Notes under the pieces: model-generated | Databases searched by the model: none | The model's input: the letters and a program-made list of their open reading frames with translations, nothing else | Told to the model about the DNA's origin: nothing | Source of the DNA: Rhodoferax sp. WC2427 | Lineage (GTDB): Bacteria; Pseudomonadota; Gammaproteobacteria; Burkholderiales; Burkholderiaceae_C | Length of the DNA: 64,000 nucleotides | Reading direction: 5' to 3' | NCBI RefSeq assembly: GCF_040822085.1 | Contig: NZ_CP162006.1 | Location: 1,612,001 to 1,676,000 of the forward strand | Part shown: positions 16,838 through 24,858 of the stretch, piece by piece | Numbering within the stretch: position 1 is the first letter of the stretch | Layout: each line of letters opens with the position of its first letter | Program-made: the position numbers and the translations under genes

Positions 16838-18940
16838 TTAACGCGGGAAGGCCGCAAGATTACCCGCATCCACGTTGATGATGTTGCCGGTCGATTTGGC
16901 GGCCAGGTCGCTGGCCAGGAAGTAGGTGGCTTCGGCAATGTCTTCGGGGAACACGCTGCGTTTGAGCATGGAGCGGTCGCGGTAGAAGGCTTCGAGTTCT
17001 TCCTCGCTGATCTTGTTGGCGGCGGCGCGCTCCTGGCTCCAGGCACCCGTCCAGATCTTGCTGCCGCGGATCACCGCGTCGGGGTTGACCACATTGGAGC
17101 GGATGCCCAGCGGTGCGCCTTCCAACGCAAAGCTGCGCGAGAGCTGGATCTCGGCCGCCTTGGCCGCGCAGTAGGCGCTGGCCTGGGCGCTGGCCACCAT
17201 GCCGTTTTTGCTGGCGATATACACCATGGCACCGCCGATGGCCTGGGCCTTCATCAGACGGAAACATTCGCGGCCCACCAGGAAGTAGCCGGTGGCCAGG
17301 ATGTTCTGGTTACGCATCCACAGCGCCAGGCTGGTGTCTTCGATGGGTGCGGCGGAGGCAATACCGGCGTTGGACACCAGAATGTCTACCCCGCCAAACT
17401 CCAGCGTGGCCTGCACGTAGGCGGCAATCACCGAGTCTTCGGACGTGACGTCGCACACCATGCTGCGCACCACGTCTTTGCCGTAGCGCTGGGCCAGCGC
17501 GGCGCGGGTGCTTTCCAGCGCTTCCACGTCGATGTCCAGCAGGGCCACGCAGGCACCCTCGTTCAGGAAGCGCTCGACGATGGCGCGGCCAATGCCGCCT
17601 GCGCCGCCGGTCACCAGCGCCACCTTGCCGACCAGAGGCTTTGCCTTGGGCATGCGCTGCAGCTTGGCTTCTTCGAGCAGCCAGTATTCGATGTCGAAGG
17701 CCTCCTGCTCGGGCAGGCCCACATAGGTGTCGATGGCATTGGCATCGCGCATCACGTTGATGGCGTTGATGTAAAACTCACCGGCAATGCGCGCCGTGGC
17801 CTTGTCCTTGGCAATCGACACCATGCCGATGCCGGGCAGCAAAATGATCACCGGGTTGGCATCGCGCAGGGCCGGGCTGTCGGGGCGCTTGCAGCGGTCG
17901 TAGTAGGCGGCGTAGTCGGCGCGGTAGGCCGCCAGTTTCTCTTCCAGCGCGGCGGCCAGGGCGGCGCCTTCGAGCTGGTACACGGCGGCTTCCAGGATCA
18001 GCGGGCGGATCTTGGTGCGCAAGAAATGGTCGGGGCAGGAGGTGCCCATGGCGGCCAGCGGGGCCAGTTGCACGCTGTTCACAAATTCCATCACCGCAGG
18101 CTGGCGGTCTACATGCATCAGCTTGTGGCCGCTCTTGGAAGCCAGGCCGCGCAGCACCGGCAGCACACGGGCCAGGGTGGCGTCTTGCGCGGCGGTGGCC
18201 AGCGATGCCCGCGCCACGCCGCCAAAGGCCACGGCCTTGCGGGCTGCGGTCTCGCGGCCCAGCCAGTTTTGCGCATGGGCGATCACACCCACGGTGTTCT
18301 CATAGCAGCTCTTGGCCGTGTCGCCCCAGGTAAACAGGCCGTGGCCCGCCAGCACCAAACCGCGCTGGTCGGGGTGGGCCGCCTGGTAGCGCTGCAGCAT
18401 CAGGCCCAGCTCGAAGCCGGGCTTGCGCCAGGGCAGCCAGCCCACGGTGCCTTCAAAAATCTTGGCGGTCAGCGCTTCGCTGTGGGCCATGGCGGCAATC
18501 GCAATCACCGCGTCGGGGTGCATGTGGTCCACATGGGCGAAGGGCAGGTAGGCGTGCAGGGGCGTGTCGATGCTGGCGGCGCGCGGGTTCAGGTTGAAGG
18601 TGCAGTGCGGCAGGTAGGCCACCATCTCGTCTTCAAACTGCGGGCCGCGGTACAGCTTTTGCAGCGCATTGAGTTTGTCCATGTACAGGGTGCTGAAGCC
18701 GTCGAGCTTCATCGAGCCCACGTCGCCGCCCGAGCCCTTGACCCACAGCACGGTGGCGTCCTGCCCGGTCAGCGGGTCTTTTTGCACCAGCTTGGCCGAG
18801 GTGTTGCCACCGCCGTAGTTGGTGATGCGCAGGTCGGAGCCCAACAGGTTCGAGCGGTACAGCAGCAGGCCGGACGCATCCAGTGTGGCCGCATGGGCAT
18901 CGTTCCAGGTGGGGAAGGGGGCGGTGGTAGGTGTGGACAT
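16838..18940 (-). CDS. rhaD: bifunctional rhamnulose-1-phosphate aldolase/short-chain dehydrogenase
   Basis: Cleaves rhamnulose 1-phosphate to dihydroxyacetone phosphate and L-lactaldehyde; the fused dehydrogenase domain is thought to oxidise the lactaldehyde. The protein has 700 residues. The N-terminal class II aldolase domain (about 20-400) has YGGGNTSAKL, a metal-site HVDHMHPDAV and GLVLAGHGLFTWG. The C-terminal SDR domain (about 440-700) has the NAD site VTGGAGGIGRA and catalytic Tyr and Lys in SAYCAAKAA. The start at 18940 was chosen because upstream residues to 19078 do not fit the family. It is first in the operon and transcribed divergently from the LysR gene. Confidence 0.94.
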   Translation of the reverse strand: MSTPTTAPFPTWNDAHAATLDASGLLLYRSNLLGSDLRITNYGGGNTSAKLVQKDPLTGQDATVLWVKGSGGDVGSMKLDGFSTLYMDKLNALQKLYRGPQFEDEMVAYLPHCTFNLNPRAASIDTPLHAYLPFAHVDHMHPDAVIAIAAMAHSEALTAKIFEGTVGWLPWRKPGFELGLMLQRYQAAHPDQRGLVLAGHGLFTWGDTAKSCYENTVGVIAHAQNWLGRETAARKAVAFGGVARASLATAAQDATLARVLPVLRGLASKSGHKLMHVDRQPAVMEFVNSVQLAPLAAMGTSCPDHFLRTKIRPLILEAAVYQLEGAALAAALEEKLAAYRADYAAYYDRCKRPDSPALRDANPVIILLPGIGMVSIAKDKATARIAGEFYINAINVMRDANAIDTYVGLPEQEAFDIEYWLLEEAKLQRMPKAKPLVGKVALVTGGAGGIGRAIVERFLNEGACVALLDIDVEALESTRAALAQRYGKDVVRSMVCDVTSEDSVIAAYVQATLEFGGVDILVSNAGIASAAPIEDTSLALWMRNQNILATGYFLVGRECFRLMKAQAIGGAMVYIASKNGMVASAQASAYCAAKAAEIQLSRSFALEGAPLGIRSNVVNPDAVIRGSKIWTGAWSQERAAANKISEEELEAFYRDRSMLKRSVFPEDIAEATYFLASDLAAKSTGNIINVDAGNLAAFPR

Positions 18941-19193
18941 GAAAGCGGTTCTGGAGTGGAAGGTGTTGCTTGGCTGCAAGTCTAGAAACAGCCGTGCATA
19001 TCCACAACCAATGCTTATTGATGATTTGACAAAGTTTTTCTTATACTTGGGGACCGCCACCGTAGGGGGTCGCCCCATGGGCGTTTAGGGCCTGAAATGC
19101 TGCGTTGCAGCTTAGGGAAACTCCCTGCCAACCCGGTGGCCCCGAGCCGATTTCGCCCACTGTCCAAAGCCCGCATTGCGGGTGAAACCCTGC
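18941..19193. promoter_or_regulatory. divergent promoter region rhaD/lysR
   Basis: A 253-bp gap between divergent genes, where LysR proteins normally bind. The AT-rich part, 19000-19050, contains a rough dyad (CAAAGT...ACTTGG around 19029-19050) that could be the LysR site. A perfect CCCGC-ATT-GCGGG palindrome lies just before the LysR ATG. No well-spaced sigma-70 promoter could be fixed by eye. Confidence 0.4.
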
Positions 19194-20117
19194 ATGAAAA
19201 ACACCACCCTGCGCCAGCTCCGTATTTTTGAAGCCGTGGCCACCACGCTGAGCTACTCGCGGGCCGCCGAGCAACTGCACCTGACGCAGCCCGCGGTGTC
19301 CATGCAGATCAGCCAGTTGCAGGAAGACGCGGGCCAACCGCTGTTCAGTAAAACCGGCAAACGCCTGGTGCTGACCCCGCCCGGCGAAGCCCTGCTGCGC
19401 CACACCCGCCGCATCCTCGACCAGGTGCGCATTGCCGACGAGGCCATGGCCGCCAGCCGCAGCGGCGAGGGCGGCCTGCTGCACCTGGGCGTGGTACCCA
19501 CGGCACACTACTTTGCGCCCGCGCTGCTCATGGCCTTCAAGGCACGCCACCCCGGCATCCGCTTCAAGCTCACGGTGGAGCGGCGCGACAAGATCCTGGC
19601 CATGCTGCAAGACCACCAGCTCGACGTGGCCATCGGCGGCTACCCGCCCAGCGAGGCCGACGTAGAAGCCGAAACCTTCGCCCGCAACCCCCACTGCATC
19701 GTCGCCCCGCCCAACCATCCCTTGGCCGCCCAGCGCAAGCTCACCTGGGCGGACTTGCGCACCGAGGACTTCATCTTCCGCGAACCCGGCTCCGCCACCC
19801 GGCAGTTTCTGGAGCACCTGCTGCAATCCCAGTCGCTGCAGGTGAACGTGTCGATGGAGCTGTCTGGCAACGAAACCATCAAACAGGCCGTGATGGTGGG
19901 CATGGGCATCAGCTTCCTGTCCGCCCACGTGTTCCAGGTCGAGCTGGCCGCGGGGATGTTGGCGGTGCTGGACCTGCAGGACATGCCCAAGATGCTGGAC
20001 TGGTGTTTGCTGCACCGCCGCGATGCCGTGCCGTCGGATCTGGGGGCGGCGTTTCGGGACTTTGTGCTGGGGGATGGGGCGGGGTTTGCGGAATGTCGGC
20101 TGAGCGGGCGGGGGTGA
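19194..20117 (+). CDS. LysR-family regulator, probable rha regulator
   Basis: A 307-residue LysR-type regulator. The N-terminal winged helix-turn-helix is clear (LRQLRIFEAVATTLSYSRAA, LHLTQPAVSMQISQLQ), followed by a substrate-binding domain (about 90-295). Its closest remembered relatives are CbbR-like. The start at 19194 gives MKNTTLRQLRIF. It is divergent from rhaD, so control of the rhamnose operon is likely by position. Rhizobial rha operons use a DeoR-type RhaR instead, so the regulator is unusual for this pathway. The inducer is unknown. Confidence 0.85.
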   Translation: MKNTTLRQLRIFEAVATTLSYSRAAEQLHLTQPAVSMQISQLQEDAGQPLFSKTGKRLVLTPPGEALLRHTRRILDQVRIADEAMAASRSGEGGLLHLGVVPTAHYFAPALLMAFKARHPGIRFKLTVERRDKILAMLQDHQLDVAIGGYPPSEADVEAETFARNPHCIVAPPNHPLAAQRKLTWADLRTEDFIFREPGSATRQFLEHLLQSQSLQVNVSMELSGNETIKQAVMVGMGISFLSAHVFQVELAAGMLAVLDLQDMPKMLDWCLLHRRDAVPSDLGAAFRDFVLGDGAGFAECRLSGRG

Positions 20118-20135
20118 GGGTTAGGGGCTAACTTG

Positions 20136-20184
20136 GCAGCCTGCGCTTATGGAATGGGCGGGAGCAGCTATGGATTTTGTAGTA
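20136..20184 (-). repeat. dispersed hairpin repeat, copy 4
   Basis: Degenerate copy just after the LysR gene, recognisable by CCTGCGCTTAT and GAGCAGCTATGG. Confidence 0.65.
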
Positions 20185-20202
20185 TGAGCTGTTTGAGAGT
20201 GG

Positions 20203-20275
20203 GTGAGCCGATTGGCGTATCGGCTCACGCCTAGGGCCGATATTGAGCCGATTCCCTTACGTATGGGCCGATGTT
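20203..20275. promoter_or_regulatory. cluster of RGCCGAT motifs, operator-like
   Basis: A perfect 10-bp inverted repeat GTGAGCCGAT-6 nt-ATCGGCTCAC (20203-20228) is followed by three more half-sites, GGGCCGATA, GAGCCGATT and GGGCCGATG, within 73 bp. Such a cluster looks like a binding site for a transcription factor. No intact gene starts beside it; the neighbour is the broken end of a hipA remnant. It may be the orphaned promoter of a lost gene. Confidence 0.5.
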
Positions 20276-20288
20276 GCCGTTGCCTATT

Positions 20289-20537
20289 TCATGGGCGCCA
20301 AGTGCCGTCGAGCAAGCCAAAGTCGTTCTGGCGGGATACCTGCAGTGCCTGGGCTACCTGCTTGCGTTTGTCGCCTTCGGGCGGTGGCCCGGCCACGAAC
20401 GGACGGGTGGCGCGGGCGGCGATCGGTGCGGGTTGCAGCGGCGGCGAGGGGGACAGCGCGCGGGCACCGCTGTGGGCCAGCCATTCGGGCGTGTGGTGGA
20501 AGTTGAGCCGCCCGTTCACCTGCGCCAAATGGGCCTG
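20289..20537 (-). pseudogene. hipA-like toxin kinase, N-terminal remnant
   Basis: Translation in this frame gives HipA-family N-terminal sequence: GRLNFHHTPEWLAHSGARAL, RATRPFVAGPPPEGDKRKQV and AQALQVSRQNDFGLLDG. It then breaks off; the kinase core of roughly 300 further residues is absent. No plausible start codon context remains. It is the truncated remnant of a type II toxin-antitoxin gene, next to the hipB remnant. Confidence 0.75.
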
Positions 20538-20542
20538 GCATG

Positions 20543-20755
20543 CTATGCACCCTCCGAGGCGGATGGCAAACCTTCCACCGCCAGGCAACCTTCCAGCGCC
20601 TGCAGCACCCGCAAAATGTGCTCCAGCCGCAGCGTAGGCTTGCCCGCCTCCATCTCCACCACAAAGCGCACGCCTACGCCTTGCAGAAATATCCTGTTCG
20701 GGGTGGAGAGGCCCGCACGCCCGCCATTGACGGGACCGGCATGCGCGTTCACCAT
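20543..20755 (-). pseudogene. hipB-like antitoxin remnant
   Basis: A short frame with the C-terminal half of a HipB/XRE helix-turn-helix protein: VGVRFVVEMEAGKPTLRLEH followed by ILRVLQALEG. The first helices needed for a complete domain are missing or scrambled. Order and strand match a hipBA operon whose second gene is the remnant at 20289-20537, in a different frame. Both are probably non-functional. Confidence 0.7.
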
Positions 20756-20778
20756 GCCTATGCTGGAAAGGAGACTCC

Positions 20779-21591
20779 ATGGCTGAGAGCGACAAGGTGT
20801 TCGCGGGTTCGATCCCGAAGTTTTACGACACGCTGATGGTTCCGCTGATCTTTGGGGCCTATGCCGCCGACCTGGCCCAGCTGGTCGCGGGCTTTTCGCC
20901 CGGCGCGGTGCTGGAGACGGCGGCGGGCAGTGGGGTGGTCACCCGGGCGCTGGCACCCCTGCTCCGGGCCGATGCGCGCTATGTGGTGACCGACCTCAAC
21001 CAGCCCATGCTCGACTACGCCGCCGCCCGGCAGGGGGTGGATGGCCGCATCGCGTGGCAGCAGGCCGATGCGCTCGCACTGCCGTTCGACGATGCCGCGT
21101 TTGACGTGGTGTGCTGCCAGTTTGGTGCCATGTTTTTCCCCAACCGGGTGGCGGGCTACGCCGAGGCGCGCCGCGTGCTGCGGCCGGGCGGGCGTTTTGT
21201 CTTCAATGTCTGGGACCGTATCGAGGAGAACGCCTTTGCCGATGCCGTCACCCAAGCCGTCGCCACGCTGTTTCCGCAGGATCCGCCGCGCTTCCTGGCC
21301 CGCACGCCGCACGGCTACCACGATACCGCGCAGATTGGCGAGGAGTTGCGCCGCGCAGGGTTCCACCACGTCCAGATCCAGACCCGCGAGAAAGTGAGCC
21401 ACGCGCCCTCGGCACGCGACGCCGCCACCGCCTACTGCCAGGGCACGCCGCTGCGCAACGAAATCGAGGCGCGCGATGCCAGCCTGCTGCCGCTGGCCAC
21501 CGACCGCGCAACGCAGGCGATCGCCAGCCGCCATGGCACAGGTCCGGTGGCCGGGAAAATCCAGGCCCATGTGATCGTGGCGTGGGGATAG
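20779..21591 (+). CDS. class I SAM-dependent methyltransferase
   Basis: A 270-residue methyltransferase of the Methyltransf_11/UbiE-like type. Motif I is VLETAAGSGVVTRAL (about 43-57), the acidic residue after strand 2 is in YVVTDLNQPML, and QQADALALPFDDAAFDVV is motif II. AAGGAG lies 7 nt before the ATG. The substrate cannot be told from sequence; members methylate quinones, small molecules or lipids. It stands alone beside the hipBA remnant. Confidence 0.85.
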   Translation: MAESDKVFAGSIPKFYDTLMVPLIFGAYAADLAQLVAGFSPGAVLETAAGSGVVTRALAPLLRADARYVVTDLNQPMLDYAAARQGVDGRIAWQQADALALPFDDAAFDVVCCQFGAMFFPNRVAGYAEARRVLRPGGRFVFNVWDRIEENAFADAVTQAVATLFPQDPPRFLARTPHGYHDTAQIGEELRRAGFHHVQIQTREKVSHAPSARDAATAYCQGTPLRNEIEARDASLLPLATDRATQAIASRHGTGPVAGKIQAHVIVAWG

Positions 21592-21690
21592 CGAGATCGC
21601 CCAAAACCCTAAAGCCCCTGGGGCATCGCACTGCGGCTACCCTGAGGTCCATTCAGTTTTTGACCCCCACTCCGCCAAGGAAGCCATCGC

Positions 21691-22566
21691 ATGACCGACA
21701 CCACCGTCTACACGCCCCCCAAAGTCTGGACCTGGGACCAGGAAAACGGCGGGCAATTCGCCAACATCAACCGCCCCGTCGCCGGTGCCACGCATGACAA
21801 GCCGCTGCCGGTGGGCAAGCACCCGCTGCAGCTGTATTCGCTGGCCACGCCGAATGGCCAGAAGGTCACGATCCTGCTGGAGGAGCTGCTGGCGCTGGGC
21901 CACACGGGTGCGGAATACGATGCCTGGCTGATCCGCATCAACGAAGGCCAGCAGTTTGGCAGCGGCTTTGTGGAGGTGAACCCCAACTCCAAGATCCCGG
22001 CCCTGATGGACCGCAGCGGGGCCGAGCCGGTGCGGGTGTTTGAGTCGGGCGCGATCCTGCAGCACCTGGCCGAGAAGTTTGGCGCGTTCTTGCCCGCGGG
22101 CGGCGCGGCGCGGGCTGAGTGCCTGTCGTGGCTGTTCTGGCAGATGGGCAGTGCGCCGTTTCTGGGCGGCGGGTTTGGCCATTTTTACGCCTACGCCCCG
22201 GCCAAGTTCGAGTACCCGATCAACCGCTACGCGATGGAAGTCAAGCGCCAGCTCGACGTGCTGGACCTCCGCCTGGCCCACCACACCTACCTGGCCGGAG
22301 AGGACTACACCATCGCCGACATGGCAGTGTGGCCCTGGTATGGCGGGCTGGTGCTGGGGCAGCTCTACGGCGCGGCCGAGTTCTTGAGCGTGCACGAATA
22401 CACCCATGTGCTGCGCTGGGCCCAGCAGATCGCTGCGCGCCCCGCCGTACAGCGCGGGCGGATGGTCAACCGCACCTGGGGCGAGCCGTCCGAGCAGTTG
22501 CACGAGCGCCATGCGGCCAGCGATTTCGACACGCATACGCACGACAAGCTGGCAGCCAAGGCTTGA
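21691..22566 (+). CDS. yghU: glutathione-dependent disulfide-bond oxidoreductase, YghU type
   Basis: Nu-class glutathione transferase that reduces disulfides and organic peroxides with two bound glutathiones. Length is 291 residues (E. coli YghU 288). Characteristic stretches are VWTWDQENGGQFANINRP, LPVGKHPLQLYSLATPNGQK, VEVNPNSKIPAL, GGGFGHFYAYAP and the C-terminal QLHERHAASDF. AAGGA precedes the ATG. It is monocistronic and bounded downstream by a dispersed repeat. Confidence 0.95.
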   Translation: MTDTTVYTPPKVWTWDQENGGQFANINRPVAGATHDKPLPVGKHPLQLYSLATPNGQKVTILLEELLALGHTGAEYDAWLIRINEGQQFGSGFVEVNPNSKIPALMDRSGAEPVRVFESGAILQHLAEKFGAFLPAGGAARAECLSWLFWQMGSAPFLGGGFGHFYAYAPAKFEYPINRYAMEVKRQLDVLDLRLAHHTYLAGEDYTIADMAVWPWYGGLVLGQLYGAAEFLSVHEYTHVLRWAQQIAARPAVQRGRMVNRTWGEPSEQLHERHAASDFDTHTHDKLAAKA

Positions 22567-22570
22567 TTGA

Positions 22571-22625
22571 TATGCTATTGATTCAGTAGCTACTCACGCT
22601 GATGAAATAAGCGCTAGAGGCATAA
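22571..22625 (+). repeat. dispersed hairpin repeat, copy 5
   Basis: Well-preserved copy (GTAGCTACTCACGCTGATGA, ATAAGCGCTAGAGGC). Its right part extends into GCGCTAGAGGC-ATAAAATG-GCCT-CAA-CTAGCGC, a hairpin that includes the possible ferredoxin start codon at 22627. Confidence 0.85.
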
Positions 22626-22626
22626 A

Positions 22627-22875
22627 ATGGCCTCAACTAGCGCGTACCGCCCCATGCCACCCGCCCGCACCGTCCCCAAACCCGTGATCGACACCAGCCG
22701 CTGCACGGGCTGTGGCTGGTGCGTGCCCACCTGCCACCTGCATTTGCTGTCGCTGGAGCCGCAGGGCTGGAAGAAGTTTTCGGTGCTCAGCGACATCGAC
22801 GCTTGTACCGGCTGCCGCAAATGCGCGGTGCGCTGCCCGTTCGACGCCATTGCGATGGTGCAAGCCGAGGGCTGA
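22627..22875 (+). CDS. 2[4Fe-4S] ferredoxin-like protein
   Basis: An 82-residue electron-transfer protein with two complete four-cysteine motifs, CTGCGWCVPTC and CTGCRKCAVRCP, each binding a [4Fe-4S] cluster. The start is uncertain. ATG 22627 lies inside a repeat-derived hairpin, and ATG 22654 (MPPARTVPKP) would also give a complete ferredoxin of 73 residues. Neither has a good Shine-Dalgarno. No redox partner gene is adjacent, so its role is open. Confidence 0.85.
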   Translation: MASTSAYRPMPPARTVPKPVIDTSRCTGCGWCVPTCHLHLLSLEPQGWKKFSVLSDIDACTGCRKCAVRCPFDAIAMVQAEG

Positions 22876-22902
22876 AAACCGCCCCCGTGGGCTTGCGGCC
22901 CA

Positions 22903-23229
22903 TTACCGCTGCAAGGCCGCTTCCAGCTCTGCCTTGTTCATTTTGGAGCGGCCCTTCAGGCCCCGCTGGCGGGCTTCGTTGCGCAGTTGCAGCAGGGTAC
23001 GGCCGCCCGGGCCCTTGTGCGAGCGCAGGCCGCCGCGTCGGCTGGGCGACATGTCGTTGAGCGAGGAGGCGCTGGCCTCCGCCGACTCACCCTGTTGCGC
23101 CCGCTCCTTGTTGACGACGCGCGCCGCGATCTCCTCGGCCAGGGGTTCGGGCTTGCCGCGTTCCAGCAGGCTGGTTTTGATATGGCTGTATTGGCGCTCA
23201 CGTTTGGCGCTCCAGGCTTTGTTCGGCAT
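22903..23229 (-). CDS. Rho_N/SAP-like domain protein, unknown function
   Basis: A 108-residue basic protein. The N-terminal part has MPNKAWSAKRERQYSHIK, and the C-terminus (TLLQLRNEARQRGLKGRSKM then NKAELEAAL) looks like the helix-extended-loop-helix of the Rho N-terminal/SAP type, suggesting nucleic-acid binding. Homologues are sometimes called plasmid stabilization proteins without clear support. AAAGGAG before the ATG at 23229 decides the start against an upstream in-frame ATG at 23259. It lies 45 bp after the DsbA-like gene and may be the last gene of that unit. Confidence 0.75.
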   Translation of the reverse strand: MPNKAWSAKRERQYSHIKTSLLERGKPEPLAEEIAARVVNKERAQQGESAEASASSLNDMSPSRRGGLRSHKGPGGRTLLQLRNEARQRGLKGRSKMNKAELEAALQR

Positions 23230-23274
23230 AGCTGCTCCTTTAAGGGGATAAAAAAGCACCAGGGCTTACCGGCC

Positions 23275-23814
23275 TTAGAACGCTGCGCGCAGCGCCTCGG
23301 TAAGCTTCTCCAAACCCAGCGACACATCGACCAGCGTGTCGTTGAGAAAAAACGTCGGCGTGGCGTGCACGCCGCTGCGGTCGCCTGCGCGGCGGTGTTC
23401 TTGCACCCGCTGGGTGTAGATGCGGTCATTCATCTCGCCACGGTAGCGCAGCATGTCCAGTCCTGCGGCTTCGGCATAGCCCGCCAGGGCTTCGGCATCC
23501 AGGTGCTGCTTTTGGGCAAACAGCAGGTGGTGCATGGGCCAGAACTTGCCCTGCGCCGCAGCGGCTTCAGCGGCTTCGGCGGCCAATTCGGCTTGCGGGT
23601 GCAACTCCATCAGCGGGTAGTGCCTGAACACGAAGCGCAGGCGGTGGCCCTCGGTGTCCACCAACTGGCGCACCAGCGGCTCGGCCTGGATGCACGCCGG
23701 GCATGCGTAGTCGCCGTACTCCACCAGCGTGAACCGGGCATCCAGGCGCCCCATCACATGGTCGGCGGCGGACAGGCCCGCTTCGGGGGTGTCGCGGGGG
23801 CCTACGCGGGTCAT
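23275..23814 (-). CDS. DsbA-like thioredoxin-fold oxidoreductase
   Basis: A 179-residue thioredoxin-fold protein with the DsbA-type active site CPAC in EYGDYACPACIQAEPLV and a cis-Pro loop in HATPTFFLND. It lacks an obvious signal peptide when started at 23814, so it is probably a cytosolic DsbA-family/FrnE-like oxidoreductase. The ATG overlaps the stop of the osmC gene by 4 bp (ATGA), showing translational coupling and supporting this start. Confidence 0.88.
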   Translation of the reverse strand: MTRVGPRDTPEAGLSAADHVMGRLDARFTLVEYGDYACPACIQAEPLVRQLVDTEGHRLRFVFRHYPLMELHPQAELAAEAAEAAAAQGKFWPMHHLLFAQKQHLDAEALAGYAEAAGLDMLRYRGEMNDRIYTQRVQEHRRAGDRSGVHATPTFFLNDTLVDVSLGLEKLTEALRAAF

Positions 23815-24269
23815 GGCTTTGCCGTCGCAGAGCCGGGCAGCAGCGTGGCCTGCAAGGTGATTTCGGGCACGCTGGCCAAGGCTTTGGATAAGGGGCAATT
23901 GTGTTTGGCGGCCAGTGCCAGCGCCTGGAACTGCGCCTCATCCAGACCGGGCACGCTGGCTTTCAGGGTCAGGGCGATCCGGTCGATCCCAAACCCTTCC
24001 CCCTGCGGCACCAGGCGCACTTGGGCCTGGGTGTCTACCGTGGCGGTGGCAAAGCCGGCCTTGTCGCAGGCAAACGAAAACGCCATGGCAAAGCAGGCGG
24101 CATGCGCGGCCCCCAGGATCTCCTCAGGGTTGGTGCCCTTGCGGTCGTCTTCAAACCGGCTGGCAAAGCCGTAAGGGTAGGCCTGGAGCGCGCCGGTTTC
24201 GGTGCTGATCTGTCCCTGGCCTTTTTTGCCGGGGCCTTCCCAATGGACGGTGGCGGTTTTTTCGATCAT
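23811..24269 (-). CDS. osmC: OsmC-family peroxiredoxin
   Basis: Reduces organic hydroperoxides using two cysteines. The protein has 152 residues. The two conserved Cys are in AAHAACFAMA and KHNCPLSKAL. GTNPEEILGAAHAACFAMA is typical of the OsmC branch. The start at 24269 gives MIEKTATVHWEGPGKKGQGQ. It is coupled to the downstream thioredoxin-fold gene, which may recycle it. Confidence 0.92.
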   Translation of the reverse strand: MIEKTATVHWEGPGKKGQGQISTETGALQAYPYGFASRFEDDRKGTNPEEILGAAHAACFAMAFSFACDKAGFATATVDTQAQVRLVPQGEGFGIDRIALTLKASVPGLDEAQFQALALAAKHNCPLSKALASVPEITLQATLLPGSATAKP

Positions 24270-24357
24270 GGCGGGGCCTTTCGTAGTGATTCCTCCATGG
24301 TGGCCGTGCCCGCCGACGGGGTCTGTGCGGCAGCGCACAGAATGCCCCGCGCCGGTT

Positions 24358-24756
24358 TTACAGGCCCTCGAACAGCCCCCCGACGTCCAGAATGTCGTAG
24401 GCGATGTCGGGGCGCTGTTCCAGGCTGCGCTTGATGGCGGCGGGGATGGATTGGCGGGTTTTGCGGCACAGGCCGGGCTGTTCATGCACCAGAATGACGA
24501 TGCCGCGCAGGCTGCGGACCTCGTTGGGGCTGGTGCCGATGCTCAGCCGGATGCCGAGTTGCTGCTCCATCCGCGCTTCCAGGCGGCGCAGGTCGGCCAG
24601 GCTTTCCAGGTTCTCCAGCCGCTGCAGCAGGCGCAGCTCGTCCTCGCGGGTCAGGCGCAGCACGCGCAGGTCGCCCAGCGGGTTTTCCAGCAGCGCGTCG
24701 CGCCCGCAGTTGCAGGCACCGGGCGGGCATTGGGTACGAATGGGGGTGGGGGGCAC
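24358..24756 (-). CDS. conserved protein of unknown function with CNCGRD motif
   Basis: A 132-residue protein starting at GTG 24756. It has three cysteines near the N-terminus (CPPGACNCGRD), then an amphipathic helical region (TREDELRLLQRLENLESLAD), and a C-terminal part with EQPGLCRKTRQSIPAAIKRS. I recall similar proteins in related Burkholderiales but no function. The cysteines might bind metal. An 88-bp gap separates it from osmC, with a small palindrome CTGTGCG-CGCACAG. Confidence 0.7.
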   Translation of the reverse strand: MPPTPIRTQCPPGACNCGRDALLENPLGDLRVLRLTREDELRLLQRLENLESLADLRRLEARMEQQLGIRLSIGTSPNEVRSLRGIVILVHEQPGLCRKTRQSIPAAIKRSLEQRPDIAYDILDVGGLFEGL

Positions 24757-24795
24757 GGCGACGCTCAGGCCTGATCAGGCTTTTATATGAAAAAT

Positions 24796-24845
24796 AGGGC
24801 TCTGGTGCTGATGCTAACGGCATAAGCAGCTATCGAATGGATAGC
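24796..24845 (-). repeat. dispersed hairpin repeat, copy 6
   Basis: Degenerate copy (GGCTCTGGTGCTGATGCTAA, CATAAGCAGCTATCGAATG) between the CNCGRD gene and the tartrate dehydrogenase stop. Confidence 0.65.
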
Positions 24846-24858
24846 GCGCAATATGTCC

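Noticed and set aside
19026..19047. TTGACA and TATACT in the rhaD/lysR gap as a sigma-70 promoter
   Set aside because: The two hexamers are only 10 bp apart; 16-18 is required.
20800..20820. GGTTCGATCC as a tRNA T-loop
   Set aside because: It is inside the methyltransferase coding region and no cloverleaf can be drawn.
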